64,000 nt of DNA, taken from assembly GCA_027946365.1 (NCBI GenBank), contig JAPEUQ010000009.1, positions 434,001-498,000 on the forward strand, in the 5' to 3' direction. The notes beneath the pieces were generated by a model. That model saw nothing but the letters and a program-made list of their open reading frames with translations, was not told where the DNA came from and did not search any database. The position numbers were made by a program, and so were the translations under genes. Source of the DNA: Kalmusia sp. IMI 367209 (taxonomy: Eukaryota > Ascomycota > Dothideomycetes > Pleosporales > Didymosphaeriaceae). Positions 1 through 11,595 of this stretch are shown here, one piece after another; within the stretch, counting starts at the first letter, position 1; the number at the start of each line of letters is the position of its first letter.

Positions 1-263
1 CATATTCGACGCACAACACCAGCCAGTACAGTGCATGCCCGCTGCTCAACCTGACACACCCATACCGCCCCTGCGAAAACCCACCCGCCATCTGCCAGAC
101 CCACCGCCTGACTTCCCACAGCATTTGCCCGCACAAACACAACACAACACAACACCTATCCTCACAGTTGGACACGCCTCTTTTTGGCTTGCAGCCCGTT
201 GCCTTCATCGTGCTCTCTTCTCAGTGCAAGTTCTAGGAAACTCATCTACACACACTCGCCGTC

Positions 264-3200
264 ATGGCCCGCGTCAGCGGCCTGGCCTCGGAGCACCACC
301 CCGTCGGCCCTGGCGACGCTCCACGCCGCAAGAAGGGACGCAAGAGCACACCCTCCGTTGACTTCTCCATGGGCAGCAAGCGTCCTGCCTCGCCTACCAA
401 TGAACAAGCCTCACCTGCGAAACGCAAGCGAGTCCAGAGCGACGACCACGACCAGCTAGCTCGCGAGTTCGAGGACTCTGTCTCGCGCTCACAATCGCAC
501 ATGTCCGACGCCCACAACTCTCCCAGCATTTCGCGCCACCTTCGCCGCAACTCGGAGCCCGTTGTCGCCTTCGCCGACGACGAGGAAGATGAGGATGACA
601 TGCTGATGACCCCATCGGCCTCCACCCAGCCCTCCCCGGCTTGACGCCCCATCTCCAGCGCATAGGCGCCCCTCGCGGCCGCCCGACCAATGCCACCCGC
701 CGTGCCCGCATGTCAATGCCTGCGCAGATCCGCGTCGAGCGAGTCGACGAGAGCAATGGCAGTCAGATCCAGTATGCACCATTCAAGGCTACCATTGACA
801 GCCGCACCCGTCGTCGACTGAAGCGCAATCATCTCGCCGAGGAGTACAACGAGCTCGAAGAGCACCAGAAGGAGGATAAGAAGCTCCGCAAGGCCTACAT
901 TGAGTTGAGTCGCCAGCTCGCTGAAAAGAACAATACCATTAGGGACTTGGAGTTTCAGATTGAGGCCCGCCGCATGGGCCAAATCGACTTGACCGAAGAC
1001 GAGACGGAAGGCCTCCGAGAGCAGCTATCTCAGGCCAAGCAGGAGATTGAGGATCTCCGAGCCTCCTCCATCTACCGTGGCGACTCACGAGAGACGAGCG
1101 CCTTCGATACGCAAATGGACGGCGTATATGACGATGACGAGGATGACGAGCCCTTACTAATCGTAGACCCAAACGACCCTGATGGCCCAGCAAATGAAGA
1201 CATTGAGCCTCTACCGAATGGCGAGTTTGCCACACGTGTACTTGCCATTTCCAGCCAGGTCACTGTTGACTCGCTGAAGACGTTGACCCAGACAACGCAT
1301 GATTCCTTGGCCGAACTTTCTCAGCTTCATCCAGAATCAATTCCAGATAGGATTTCGGATAAAGCTGTGAAGCGCTTTGAGTCTGAGATTGAGCGTCTCT
1401 CCGAGCTACTCGGCGAGGCGCAAGGTGCCCTTCGTGTCGTGGCAATCGAGCTCCAGAACGCCAACATTGTTCAGCCGGGAGCTTCTACCGATGTCATCAT
1501 GACAGAGCTCCGGCATACACTCGAGAATCTTCACGACGAGATGGAGAAATTGTTACCTGGTTGCACTTCTGGATTGACTAACGGTGAACTTCTTCATAAG
1601 ATCCCAGCCCTTTTCGAAGGCCTGCTTGCCGAACTGGGCGAGAAAACAACAGCCGCCGAGACCTTTTACAAGGAGGCTCGTATGTTCCGTTCGCAATATG
1701 AGAACACATTGGGTCTTCTAGAGCGTTCCGAAGCCAGGAATAACGGCCTGGACGAAAAGGTTGCGGATCTAGAGGAGAGTGGCGAGCAGAATCGGCAGAT
1801 CATTGCAGACTTGGAGGAGCGTGTTACCACCATGGACACGCTAGCGAACAAGCAGGATGCAGACCTAAAGGAAAAAGATGCCCAGATGCATGGTCTTCGG
1901 GATGAGATCGAAGACAGGGAAACGGATCTGACTCGTCTCCGCGACGCTCTTGAGAAGTATCGTGCTGATCTAGATGATCTCACACAGACTACCACACGTC
2001 TCGAGGAAGAGCACCGGCAAACCCTTGCCGACTTGGAGCAGGACCACGCGGCTGAAATTCTCGACCTCCAGACACAATGGCAGGAAGAAAACGAAGCTCG
2101 CCTACAGGCTGAAGGTGAAGCGGAACAAAAGAGCGACTACATCGATGAGCTAGAGGAGAACATCCAGCGCATCGAGAGTGAAGTCTCTCTTCTAACCGAG
2201 GATCTGCAAGAACTCCGTGCTCGCTTTGCAGCCGAAACGGAGGAGCATGAGAAGACTAAAGTCGCACTCCAGGAGGAACAAGACCAGGTCTATGCATGCA
2301 CAAATAAGATCGAGAATCTAGAAGAAGAACTTGAGCAGCTTAAAGTCGAGCTTGCCGAGACTCGCGATTATCTCGAAACGGAGCGAGCCCAGCGTGAGCA
2401 GACGGAAGCCTCGCTCGATGACGCGAATAAGCAGATTGAAGATCTGAAAGAGCGCGTCAGCAAGGAAGGCATGGACTCTCAGGAACTTCGTTCTAAGCTC
2501 TTTCAGGCCCAGATGGAGAGGGAGGAGGCCGTCAAGAGCTTGGAAGAGGAGGCACGAGAGCGCGGAGCTGCCTTTGAGGACTCTCTCGAGACCGAAACCC
2601 AGGCTCGTGAAGCTGCCGAGCAAACGATCGCTGACCGGGATGATCAAATTGCTCGACTGGAGGATGATCTCGCTGCTCGTAACGAAGAGATCACGCGTTT
2701 GAATCAGGAACTTGAAAATGTCGAGAATGATCGCGAAGAGCACGTGAACACTCTAGGCGCACAGCTTGCCGATCTCAAGGCCAAGTATGCTGCCCTAGAA
2801 AATACCTCGAACAGCACGATTGCGAGTTTACAAGCCAATATCACCGATCTCACGAACGAGGTTAATGCCCTCAAGGACGACATCGAGCGCATCACCACCG
2901 AGGCTGCCGAGACCGAACGTAGCCTACGGGAAGAGCTGGCGCAGAAAGATCAGCAGATTGCTTTGCTCAAGGAGAACTTGGATACTTCTCGCGACGAGTA
3001 CGAGCTGTTGGACAAGAAATACACGAACGAGGTCGAGCGCTTTTCCGAAGAATCTAACCAGTTTTTCAAGATGCAAGACAAACATGCCCGCGAGCGTAAC
3101 GCTTCAGAAAAGAAGATCAAGGATCTGGAGGCTCGGATCCAAAACATGGAGGATGCGGCCGCTCAACGCGCTCTTGATCACGAAGCCGTCATCGCCGAGA

Positions 3201-3649
3201 AAGAAACCGAGATCCAAGAGCTCCATCTTATGGGCGATACGCGCGCCCAGACGATCGTCGAGCTGCAGGCCCAGATTGACCAGCTAAAGGATGCATTTGC
3301 GGCTGCTGAGCAGGATACACGCGAGACTATCGACAACCTTACCGAGTCGCAGCGCCTGTTGCAGTTACAGAACGAGGATCTCGCTGCCGCTCTCAAGAAG
3401 CGCAATGCAGATGCGCTCCAAGCTGTTCGCGATATGCAAGTGAAGGGTGTGGCTGTCAAGAGCAAGGCTGTTGATCTGCACAAAGTCACCAACGGCAAGG
3501 TTGCCAAGGTTAGTGAGCGCGTGAAGATTGGTAAGAAGGGTCGCAAGCAGCTGAAAGAGCGCAAGTGGAGGGATTCTGGATTTGGTGCCGACAGCGACAT
3601 CGAAAATGAGGAGGTCAACGAGACCGGTGCCGATCTTGTTGTTGGTTAG
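264..3649 (+). CDS. Large coiled-coil protein, frame broken once near residue 126
   Basis: Two consecutive open frames (264-644 and about 599-3649) make one protein of about 1128 residues if one base is missing near 640. The first part is a low-complexity, basic then acidic N-terminus (a KKGRK-type basic patch, then a run of Asp/Glu around residues 108-114). The second part is almost entirely heptad-rich coiled coil, dense in Glu, Leu, Gln, Arg and Lys, from about residue 190 to 1070, with a basic C-terminal tail. No ATPase, kinase or other catalytic motif is visible, so a structural or scaffolding role (cytoskeleton, spindle pole or septation) is only a guess. The ATG at 264 has a purine-poor but workable context. 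No convincing donor/acceptor pair spans 599-641, so a frameshift is preferred over an intron. I do not recognise the family. Confidence 0.8.
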
Positions 3650-4568
3650 GTGCCAACACTATCGTCCCCGTTTTGAAAGGACTGGCTTTCAAAAGGAGCC
3701 CAAAAGAAGGATCTACGGTACATCGGTTGTTCATACCCGAGACTGTACATTGCGCTTTGCTTAAGATGGATATACATCATTGTTAATTGTTGGGATAGCG
3801 TTTTGAGACGAAAAGTATTCAGGATATGGGAGGCGTTTTCATTTGATGGGCAAACGGTCGGGATATGACTTGCACGGCGCTCATATTGCATACCCCTAAT
3901 GATCGCGTTTCCGGCACCCGGAGAGCACACTTCATCTCTACGAGGTTACGATAGCTTGTATGGTGTTGCATAGCGCGGTGTGTTGGTCGCAATAATGATG
4001 GAGCGTTCTCTCTCTTTTGAGCGGTACATACATACATACATAGTCAGCTTAGCGCCCCATGAATCTTTTCATTCTTCACGACATCAACTGCAATCTCTGA
4101 AATCCAAATCTTCTCTCTCCTCCCCCGACCTTTGCCGTGCATGTTCGGATACCGCACCCAAGCATAGTGGCATCACGTGCGGCTGAAACGCACCCGCGAC
4201 GTCTAGACCCCGAAGACGCACAGCCAAGCCGTCGCATCGCGACTTGGGAGAGCCACTTTTGTCGGATCGATGCCCCGAGCGCGCTTCATTATGGGTGTGG
4301 GCGCGCTCGCCGGCTCGTCGCTGCGATAAAGCCAGGTGCGCGGGTCGCCGATCATAGGTAGAGCGCACTGTCTCGTCGAAGCAACATCTCTCTCTTTTTT
4401 ATTACTTCAGGGCGCAGACTGGGATACAGGTCCGCGAGCGAGCGAGCGAGGACCTGAGCTACTCCATCGAGTTATTGTGAACGAACCGCGCGATACCAAA
4501 GTCTAATACATCGACCTCTCCTCGCCTCCAGTCCTCTAGACACCTCTGGCCTGGATAACCCGACTCCC
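3650..4568. other. Intergenic region upstream of small membrane protein
   Basis: The sequence holds the 3' flank of the coiled-coil gene and the promoter side of the next gene. Short open frames on both strands have no start context, codon bias or motif that would support them. A GCGAGCGAGCGAG run near 4433-4448 is a small tandem repeat. Nothing else is evident. Confidence 0.55.
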
Positions 4569-4583
4569 GCACACACACACGCA

Positions 4584-4625
<42 letters not shown>

Positions 4626-4626
4626 A
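4569..4626. repeat. CA/CT dinucleotide microsatellite in 5' leader
   Basis: Consecutive simple repeats, (CA)n then (CT)n then (CA)n, end about 27 bp before the ATG at 4653. They lie in what should be the 5' UTR or core promoter of the small membrane protein. CT-rich tracts just upstream of start codons are common in filamentous fungal promoters. Length polymorphism between strains is expected. Confidence 0.9.
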
Positions 4627-4652
4627 ACAAGCCTACCGCAGGACGATCCAAA

Positions 4653-4961
4653 ATGGGCAACAACGACGACCTCCGCTCAAAAGAGCTCACCGTCGTCGTC
4701 ATCATCCTCTTCGGCATCCTTGTCGTGCTCCTGCTGCTGCTCGTCGCGATATCGCTGCAGACGTGGGCGCTGTGGAAAGTGGCGCGCAGCGTCATCGAGT
4801 CGAATACGGAGAGCGACGGGGGCAGGCGGCGGAGCAGCGCGTGGGGGAACATGGGTGGTGGTGGTGGTGGTGGTGGTGGTGGTGGTGGTGGGGGGACGTT
4901 GGTTGGGAAGGAGGAGGAGGTCGGGGTGGTGGGGGTAAGGCGAGGTTTGAATGAGTTTTGA
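4653..4961 (+). CDS. Small single-pass membrane protein with polyglycine tract
   Basis: 102 residues without an intron. A charged N-terminus (residues 1-11) is followed by one strongly hydrophobic helix of Val/Ile/Leu (about residues 12-38), then a Trp-Lys-Arg juxtamembrane segment, a Ser/Arg-rich stretch and a run of about 14 glycines (residues 68-81) encoded by GGT repeats at 4854-4890. The charge pattern suggests a type III or tail-like orientation with the C-terminus in the cytosol. No family is recognised. The clear transmembrane segment and ATG support a real gene. The glycine run is probably length-variable, and the C-terminal frame after it could differ between strains. Confidence 0.55.
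   Translation: MGNNDDLRSKELTVVVIILFGILVVLLLLLVAISLQTWALWKVARSVIESNTESDGGRRRSSAWGNMGGGGGGGGGGGGGGTLVGKEEEVGVVGVRRGLNEF
4854..4890. repeat. GGT trinucleotide repeat (coding polyglycine)
   Basis: About a dozen uninterrupted GGT units encode the glycine run of the 4653-4961 protein. On the opposite strand the same tract reads as polyproline, which creates a spurious open frame. It is a typical replication-slippage site. Confidence 0.9.
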
Positions 4962-5326
4962 ATGAGGGGGAGAGGAAAGGAGGGGAATAGGAAGTAATAG
5001 TGGGGAGGCATTGTGGCGGTGGGTCGAAGGTGGTGGCGAGATGGTGGGTTTTTCTGGTTGGTTGAGGGAATGGGCGGAGTGCGTCCGATACTAATTTATG
5101 AACGGAACGGTTCTCTTATGCTAAACACCTTATTCACGGCCGATACGGAAGGACGAGGGTTAGGAGAAATGTCAGATATCAATAGCTAGCTTGGATATGT
5201 GGGAGGTCATTGAGATGTATGTATGCAGTGGAAGATACGGAATGGAGTATAACTAGGGATTTCGGATAGGAAAAGAGCAGTAACGAAATTGAGGAGAAAG
5301 AAATTAAGTTCCAGCCGCAGCAAACA
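4962..5326. other. Intergenic, convergent 3' ends
   Basis: This 365-bp stretch lies between the 3' ends of the small membrane protein (+) and the WD40 gene (-). It is G/A-rich on the plus strand. I see no gene, tRNA or repeat in it. Confidence 0.6.
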
Positions 5327-7552
5327 TCACCGCCGTGAATCCATCAGTTCCCGTCTGAGAGCGCGGAATTCCTCCCTCAGCAGAGCCATTTCTTGCCTCA
5401 GCCTCTGGTACTCCAGTCTCAGCTCGTACTCGGGCACCCTACTTCTTCTTGCGTAGCGCTGTACACTCTCTCTTCTACGCTTCCCCGCCATCTTGCCACT
5501 TGCTTCGTGCATCTTTTTGCTCGTTTCGCCGAACTTCTGTTCCCACTTCCTTTCCTGGTCGTGAAGCCCAGGCTCGAAGCTGAAGCCCCTTCTGTCTTGC
5601 TGACTAGGTGGCGGCGGAATTGGACTTCTTTCGGCTAACGTAGGTTTTCTCTTGTCACTTCTATGTTGTTCGGCAATTCTCAGGGAGTCGCGATCAGCGA
5701 AAGAGTCCCTACGAGACGGAGGTGGAGTGTGCTCTTGCGCTACAATAGGAGGTAGCGGCCGAGAGTAGTTATGTGCGAGACTCGCACACAAATCACTAGC
5801 TTGGACAGCTGACCGCATGGATCTGGCTCTTGAACCTAAATCAGCATACTTCGGCCTAGTTGTGTTTGCATTTTCAATGGGCTTTTGTGTCGTCGGTGGC
5901 GTTGTCCATATCTCCTCTTCGGATGATTGCGAGTATGCCGAAGAAGCAGAAGGCGACCGGGACACTCGTAAAGCATCAGCGAAGAAAATGTCGTATACTT
6001 CACGGGAGTTGGTTCTCTCAAGCACTTGCTGAACTGTAGCAGTAGTGTTTGAATGTGGCGATGTGACAGGCATTCCTCGATGAGGGTCTTTGAACGTTTC
6101 TGTCGCTATCCTTGGCCGAAGGAACGATTTCTTTCGAGGTGTTTCTTCGGCTTTCTTCACAAGTGGAGATGGGCCGTACGCTGCTTCCGATCGTCTGCGG
6201 GTGAGGCGTGAAGTATAGGGCTCTATGGAAAAGAGATCTCTGCTACCATCAAATCGTATGGGACTTCTGGCACCTGACCGCTCAGGCCGTGGCTTCTTCT
6301 TGATTGTACCGGACTCTTCCTCCATTGCCTCACCACAGGAACTCTCATAATACTCTAACAGAGAGTCCAGAACGGGATGTTCCCCTTCTTCCTCTATACA
6401 AGTTGACAAAGCGCGTTTTCGATTAGGAAGAACCGAAGGTGCATTCATATTCCCAACCCACTCGAGCGCGATAATGGGAGAATCCATCACCACTTCGTGG
6501 ACCAACAAGCCGAGAACGTTGAACACGAGCACCTTTCCATTTTGTGATCCGATAGCGATGAGCGTTTCTCTTCCCTCATATATGCCTTGCGCATTATCGT
6601 GAGCCGAATCGCCACCCAACAGAACAGCGTTGTCTCTCCGACCTCGCGATGTCACTAAACCACTGGACATGACAGCTAGGCATGTAGCAGGCCCTTCGAC
6701 ATGCTACGTCCTGAGCACTTTGCCGCCGCCTTCGAAATCGACAAGTCGACAGCGCCCATCATGCCCGATGCTGACTGCTCGCCATTGATATCCTGGTACG
6801 AAATCGGCTGCGGTTACACCACCCATAGCCGCTTTGTGTAGCTTTCTGATTGATCCGATTCTGGTCGGCTGAAGTAGGAATGCTTGCGTCTGGTTGAGGT
6901 ACGCATCCTGGTATGATGGTCGGCGAGTTGACAGTGCCAACCTGTACAATGAGAGCGTACCATCCTGGAATCCTAGAAGAAAGGAAACAGATGGTGAGTT
7001 CGTGGTTTCATCAGACTGGAAACTGGCGATTGCAACGGCCGATCTTGCGTCTGTCGGCTGGAAGCTTACCGATGCACTTCCTCCAATTCTCAAATCTTGT
7101 AGGCAAACCGTTGGGAGCATAGACGATGTGGACAGCAATATGTTTCCATCTGAGGAGATAGCGAGAACACTCGGAGGTGATGGATGAATTTGAGGCGGCG
7201 GCAGGAGCTCACCGGTCGGTATGCAGTACGCTTGTATGGAGGTGCTGAGCGTGGTCGTGAAGTATAACGTGCGCGAATCGGGTGAGAAGAGAAGGAGACG
7301 CGGTTTCCCCTCGTAGCTCTTGAGTGCATACTTCCTATCGGGCCCGCGGTTCGGATCGTGGAGAATGACTAGTTGGCTGTCTGCAATCGCGAGCAAGCTG
7401 CTGTTGTCTTTCGCTGCTCGAGCGGTGACGATTCCGTCTGTGGCACATTCGAAGAGTACCCTCTCGCTTACCCCACGTTCATGTGAGCAAATAACTCTGG
7501 GCGTTACAATAAATAAACTAAAGTCGGCAGGCAGCGGGCCTGTGCTCGTCAT
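5327..7552 (-). CDS. WD40-repeat protein with C-terminal coiled coil
   Basis: Two exons (7552-6708 and 6662-5327) join over a 45-nt intron (6663-6707, GTAGCA...CCAG), giving 726 residues. The intron contains the only in-frame stop between two frames of the same phase, so splicing merges them cleanly. Residues 1 to about 370 read as degenerate WD40 blades (repeated hydrophobic-x-hydrophobic-Ala strands, a GHDGR-x-LVDFE blade near residue 270, and another blade after the junction). Residues 370-660 are Ser/Pro/Arg-rich and probably disordered. The last 50 residues form an Arg/Leu/Glu-rich amphipathic helix. WD40 plus a short C-terminal helix is the architecture of the gamma-tubulin adaptor NEDD1/GCP-WD. 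That resemblance is architectural only and the name is not assigned. Confidence 0.8.
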
Positions 7553-7768
7553 GGTGGGTACTGCGAGTTTAGCGATGCGTGAGTAGGATTGAAATAGTGA
7601 ACTCTGCTGGCTTTCGTGGAACGCATGTCATAAGGAAGCAATAGGGTAGGTAGTTGCGATCGAGCAGGTCATGGTATAGGAGGAAAGAGCAGTCCAGTAC
7701 TAGAAAAAAGGATATCATATTCACGTTAGCTTCGTAAAGACATAGAATCCAGAAACTTCCAGATATCA

Positions 7769-8620
7769 TCAGCAATCCCTATTCCCAAACCCAAGCCCAG
7801 AACACTCCTTGCTCTTCAAACAACCAGCTTGCCAGCCATTCCACCCCTGCAATCGGCTCAAGATGTCATGAGCATAGTAGTTGCTTTTTCCACCATCGCT
7901 GGACAAATCCTCCGTATCGATGTGTCCCGTGTTGTACACATGAGCAGCAGCATATGGATTGCCATTGATGAGGTAAGTATTCACCCAGGGCAGGTCTGCG
8001 GCGTCGCCATTGAAGTAAGTCAAGAACCCGGGAATGGAGGATGTGCCATAAATTCCGGTCTCGATCATAGCTTTGATACTTTGCTTGGGGTTGGAAGAAT
8101 CGAAACTGGGAGAGTCACGGTGTTGCATAATACCGCAGGCAGTTTCCTCAGTGCAATGAATCGACACCTTTCCAGTAGACTACAATGGGTAAGCCTTGAA
8201 TTTGCATTGGCAGAGCGAAAGAAATACCTCTTGCATGATGATGGCAAGTATCAGCCGAGCGTCAACCTTGCTGCTAGATGCAACCTCCAAAATGGCAGTC
8301 TTGAGGTCATCGTTGTAGGTCTCTCCTCCATTCGCAGTCGTAAGCACAGGCTCGTTGATCTCCCAAAGCTCGTCGAAGCTCAGCCACTGGTCCTTGTCTG
8401 GAAACGTCTTTGGCTGCGGTCCAGCACAGCTGTAGACAGCCGCTGGATCACTGGGTACCTGCTTGGTCGATATCTCTCCATCTTGGGTGTACTTCGAATA
8501 CCATTCCCGTTGGAGATCCTCATGCAGCCGCGCCGACGAGGTGCCGTAGCCCGGATATGTAACCGCCGGCCAGGCAGAAGAGAAGGGAATCAGAAAGGAA
8601 ACGTATCGAAAAGACCGCAT
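7769..8620 (-). CDS. Secreted lytic-transglycosylase (SLT)-like protein
   Basis: Exons 8620-8228 and 8179-7769 with a 48-nt intron (8180-8227, GTATTT...TTGTAG) encode 267 residues. A signal peptide covers about residues 1-19 (basic start, hydrophobic core, ending in a WPA site). The splice restores the signature of the lysozyme-like SLT fold: an ILAIIMQES block whose Glu is the expected catalytic acid, then a Cys-bounded loop and GIMQ. These match the ES and GLMQ motifs of bacterial lytic transglycosylases. Paired cysteines (in SIHCTEETACGIM, and near the C-terminus) suggest disulphides. Fungal members of this family are secreted and presumed to act on peptidoglycan or related glycans. The substrate here is inferred. 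A long open frame on the opposite strand (7829-8632) is a shadow. Confidence 0.82.
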
Positions 8621-8697
8621 GGCGAACTCTAAGCTTCAGACCGGGCAAGAAGAACCCCAGCTCAACACGCTGGCAAAGTCGAGGGCACAGCAGCCCT

Positions 8698-8704
8698 TAT
8701 AAAA
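8698..8704 (-). promoter_or_regulatory. TATA-like element of the SLT-like gene
   Basis: A TATAAAA/TTTTATA core lies about 80 bp upstream of the minus-strand ATG at 8620. This is a usual fungal distance for a TATA box from the start codon. No other core element is evident. Confidence 0.4.
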
Positions 8705-9918
8705 GACACATGTCTCACACATCACATCACACTCGACCACGTACTCGACCGGCAAGAAGCGAATACGTGCGCCGCATCGCTAAGGCACGGTTCGACACTG
8801 CCATATTGAGCGCCTGTATTGCGGCATCGTATTGCAGCTGAACGAGGCCGAGAAGAAGCACGGCAATGTGGCGGCGCCGAGCAGATTGGTGGATGCATCG
8901 GCGTGATCATAAATGGTCGGACATGGCGGCTCGTTCTCCGCGAGTAGGTGGAGGCTGCAGTCGAGGGTCAATACGTGCCGCAATGGGAAGTGTGGAGGAA
9001 AAGGCCAGGTGTCGTGCTCTGCGGCTGCAGGTACTCAGCCGCGGAGCCGGATGCAACGCCGCACCCGCGTGCGTTGCAGCTGATCTAGGATATACGAAAT
9101 TCTTTAAATCTGAAACACTCAGGCATGGCGAATGCTGAAGGCCGTAGTGCTGATGGACGTCAGCGGAGACCGAGCCGAATCAGTGGTGGAGTCGTGATGT
9201 GGAGATGTGAGTTGAGTCAAGCTCCTAGCTAGGGTGACAGTAGCCTACGGTACCATTGTCGTTCCTAACAACAGACATGTTCGTCATCCAACTTCGCACT
9301 GCGGATACGCATCTCGCATATCAGTAGGCTCTACGTAAAGAACCGTCTACAAAGAAACAGCGAAAAGATGGGAAATGTCTAATTTTAAATATTATGTCGT
9401 CTCTCATCGACCCCACTCATGTCCCACTGAGTCCATCGTCTTGCTATAAAAGGCTATGCTACGCACGTATCGTGTTCCCTGACCAAGAACACCCCAAAGT
9501 AAACATTATACATGACAGTAGTCAGGAGCATCTCTCTTGTCATCTCAATGCACGAAACAACATCATTTCGAGATATACATCAATCAACAAGCGCAGCACG
9601 CAACCAAGCCCCCAAACACCTCACCCATCTTGCACAATCGTTCCCCCACCATCCGTCCATCCTCAAGGCACAGAACCATCTCCCATCCCCTCAGAACTAA
9701 CCCAACCCAGCATCTGTGCACCCACGTGCCAATTTCGCGATTCGTCGCATCCATGCCCGCAGGATGCTCTTTCCTTAGTGACGATCCATAGCGGTCCTCC
9801 CACCACAGGAGGAAGAGCTAGCGTCATGCTAACAACATCGTAATCAAACACCGGTGTAAAAACACGTAGGACCCAAGATTATAGTAATGTAATTAGCTTC
9901 ACGATCAAGTCAAGACAA
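8705..9918. other. Intergenic between divergent SLT-like and carboxypeptidase genes
   Basis: About 1.2 kb separates two divergently transcribed secreted-protein genes. A TATAAAAGG box at 9445-9453 lies about 470 bp before the carboxypeptidase ATG, too far unless the 5' UTR is long or spliced. A 149-codon open frame at 9394-9843 is Pro/Ser/His-rich and motif-free, and is not accepted as a gene. Confidence 0.5.
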
Positions 9919-11492
9919 ATGGCGTCAAGACTCGCTATGTCGCTGCTCGCGCTGAGCTCCGCGGCTCTAGCGGCGCCTTTCAAGCCTGTGGGGAAGATAT
10001 CGCTCGTCTCACGCGGCGCAGATGCAAATATTCTGACGGATAACCTTTGCGAGACGACGCCTGGCGTTACGGAGCGGAGAGGATATTGTACATTCTCCTT
10101 TCATCATCGGAACCCTGACATCTATGCTGACAGACGGACTGTAGTTACAGTAAACGACGACGTCCACCTTTGGTTCTGGTACTTCTCTGCTCGTAATTCA
10201 CCGACCACAGCACCACTCGTGACATGGCTCAACGGCGGCCCTGGCGCATCAAGCATGATCGGTCTCTTTCAGAATAATGGGCCCTGCACCTTCGTCAATG
10301 GCACCACTCCCGTGTTCAACCCGTATTCGTTCAATAACAACGTGAACATGCTGTACATCGACCAGCCCGCGGGCACAGGCTTCTCGTACGGCTCCGATGC
10401 CGCCACCAAGATGATCAACTCAACTCAGCTCGCGATCCCGTATGTATACGAGTTCCTGCAAGCTTTCCTACAGCATGAAGAGTTTGCGGCGCTGCAAGGC
10501 AAGAAAGTCGGCGTAGCAGGTGCGAGTTACGTCGGACACTACGGACCAGAGCTTGTGCGGTACATACAAGAGCGCAATGCCGACTCTCCCGCAGTCGCGG
10601 TCCAGCTGGCAGGCCTAGCAGTCAACGACGGCATGTTCGATTACCGGATCCAGGAACCTGCTATGGCGGACTACATGCTCGAAAAGGGGCTTGTCGATCA
10701 GGCTACGTACGACAGCGTGATGGCAGATTACAAGCGCGACTGTGCTCCTGCGCTGGATGCATGTGATGAGAAGGGTGGGGATGCGGTTTGTTCGGCAGCA
10801 GATGATTCGTGCTACAATGTTGTTGAGGGGCCTTTGACTGACTTGCTTGACTATCCCTACGACATTCGTGGGCTAGGCTACGTGCCGCCGTCGTATTATA
10901 TGCAGTGGTTCGGCCTGGTGAAGGAGAAGCTAGGGAATGAGACGGCGTATATTTCGTCTAGCAATGCGATTTTCAATCGCTTCATTGGGACGGGCGACAG
11001 TAAGTACATCTCGTGCAAGACGGGGCTTGTAGCATAGGCTAACGAAATTTGCTTAGCTGCGAGGTCGTTCATCCCGCGGCTGAGTGAGTTTGTAAGCACG
11101 GGTGTACCGACGCTCCTGTGGGTAGGTGATCAGGAGTACGAGCTACCTATTATATTTATCCTTGCTTATTTCTAACATTCTCTTAGCATGCTCTGTAATT
11201 ATATTGGCGTGCGCCGTGTCGCAGAAGCGATAGAATACGCCGGGCAGGCTGCGTTCAAGTCGAGGTCTCTGGAGGAGTGGGCGCCTAGCGGAGGCACCTC
11301 GTACGGGTTGTTCAAGACGGAGGGAAGCCTATCATATCTGCAGGTGTACAGGGCAGGGCACAACCTGCAGTTTGGGCGTGAGTTGTCTTAGATCCCTTGT
11401 TGTGAATCATCTCTAACGCTGTGCTAGAGCCTGAGGCTGGTCTAAAAGCGTTCAACCAGTTCTTCCTGAATGGTACGCTGAGCATAGCGTAA
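9919..11492 (+). CDS. Secreted serine carboxypeptidase, peptidase family S10
   Basis: Four exons (9919-10999, 11057-11135, 11187-11377, 11428-11492) give 471 residues. All three introns are GT-AG and 50-57 nt long, and the second carries a TCTAAC branch site. The N-terminus is a signal peptide (about residues 1-19). The S10 signatures are present in order: WLNGGPGAS (oxyanion/substrate region), the nucleophile block GASYVGHYGPE, a Gly-Asp-Gln-Asp block at the exon 2/3 joint (catalytic Asp) and an AGHN block near the end (catalytic His). The nucleophile block is normally GESY, and here Glu is replaced by Ala. That Glu normally pairs with a second acid to bind the substrate carboxylate, so specificity or pH optimum may differ. 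The product is probably an extracellular or vacuolar exopeptidase releasing C-terminal residues. Confidence 0.9.
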
Positions 11493-11595
11493 TAAAACGA
11501 AAGATCGGCAGGAAAATAGCTGTAGCTTTCCATTATGATCTGCTGAAAATTCGTGAACGTGTAAATTGAGACAGTTGCGAGTCCGAGTATATGCT

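Noticed and set aside
242..782. Minus-strand open frames of 97-136 codons
   Set aside because: They are Arg/Ser-rich shadows of the GC-rich start of the coiled-coil gene, with no motif.
4607..5011. 134-codon minus-strand frame with a polyproline run
   Set aside because: The prolines are the reverse reading of the GGT repeat. The plus strand has a clear transmembrane protein.
7829..8632. 267-codon open frame on the plus strand
   Set aside because: It is antisense to the SLT-like gene, whose spliced minus-strand model has a signal peptide and catalytic motifs.
9394..9843. 149-codon frame upstream of the carboxypeptidase
   Set aside because: Pro/Ser/His-rich, no motif, no splice extension, and it overlaps a probable promoter.
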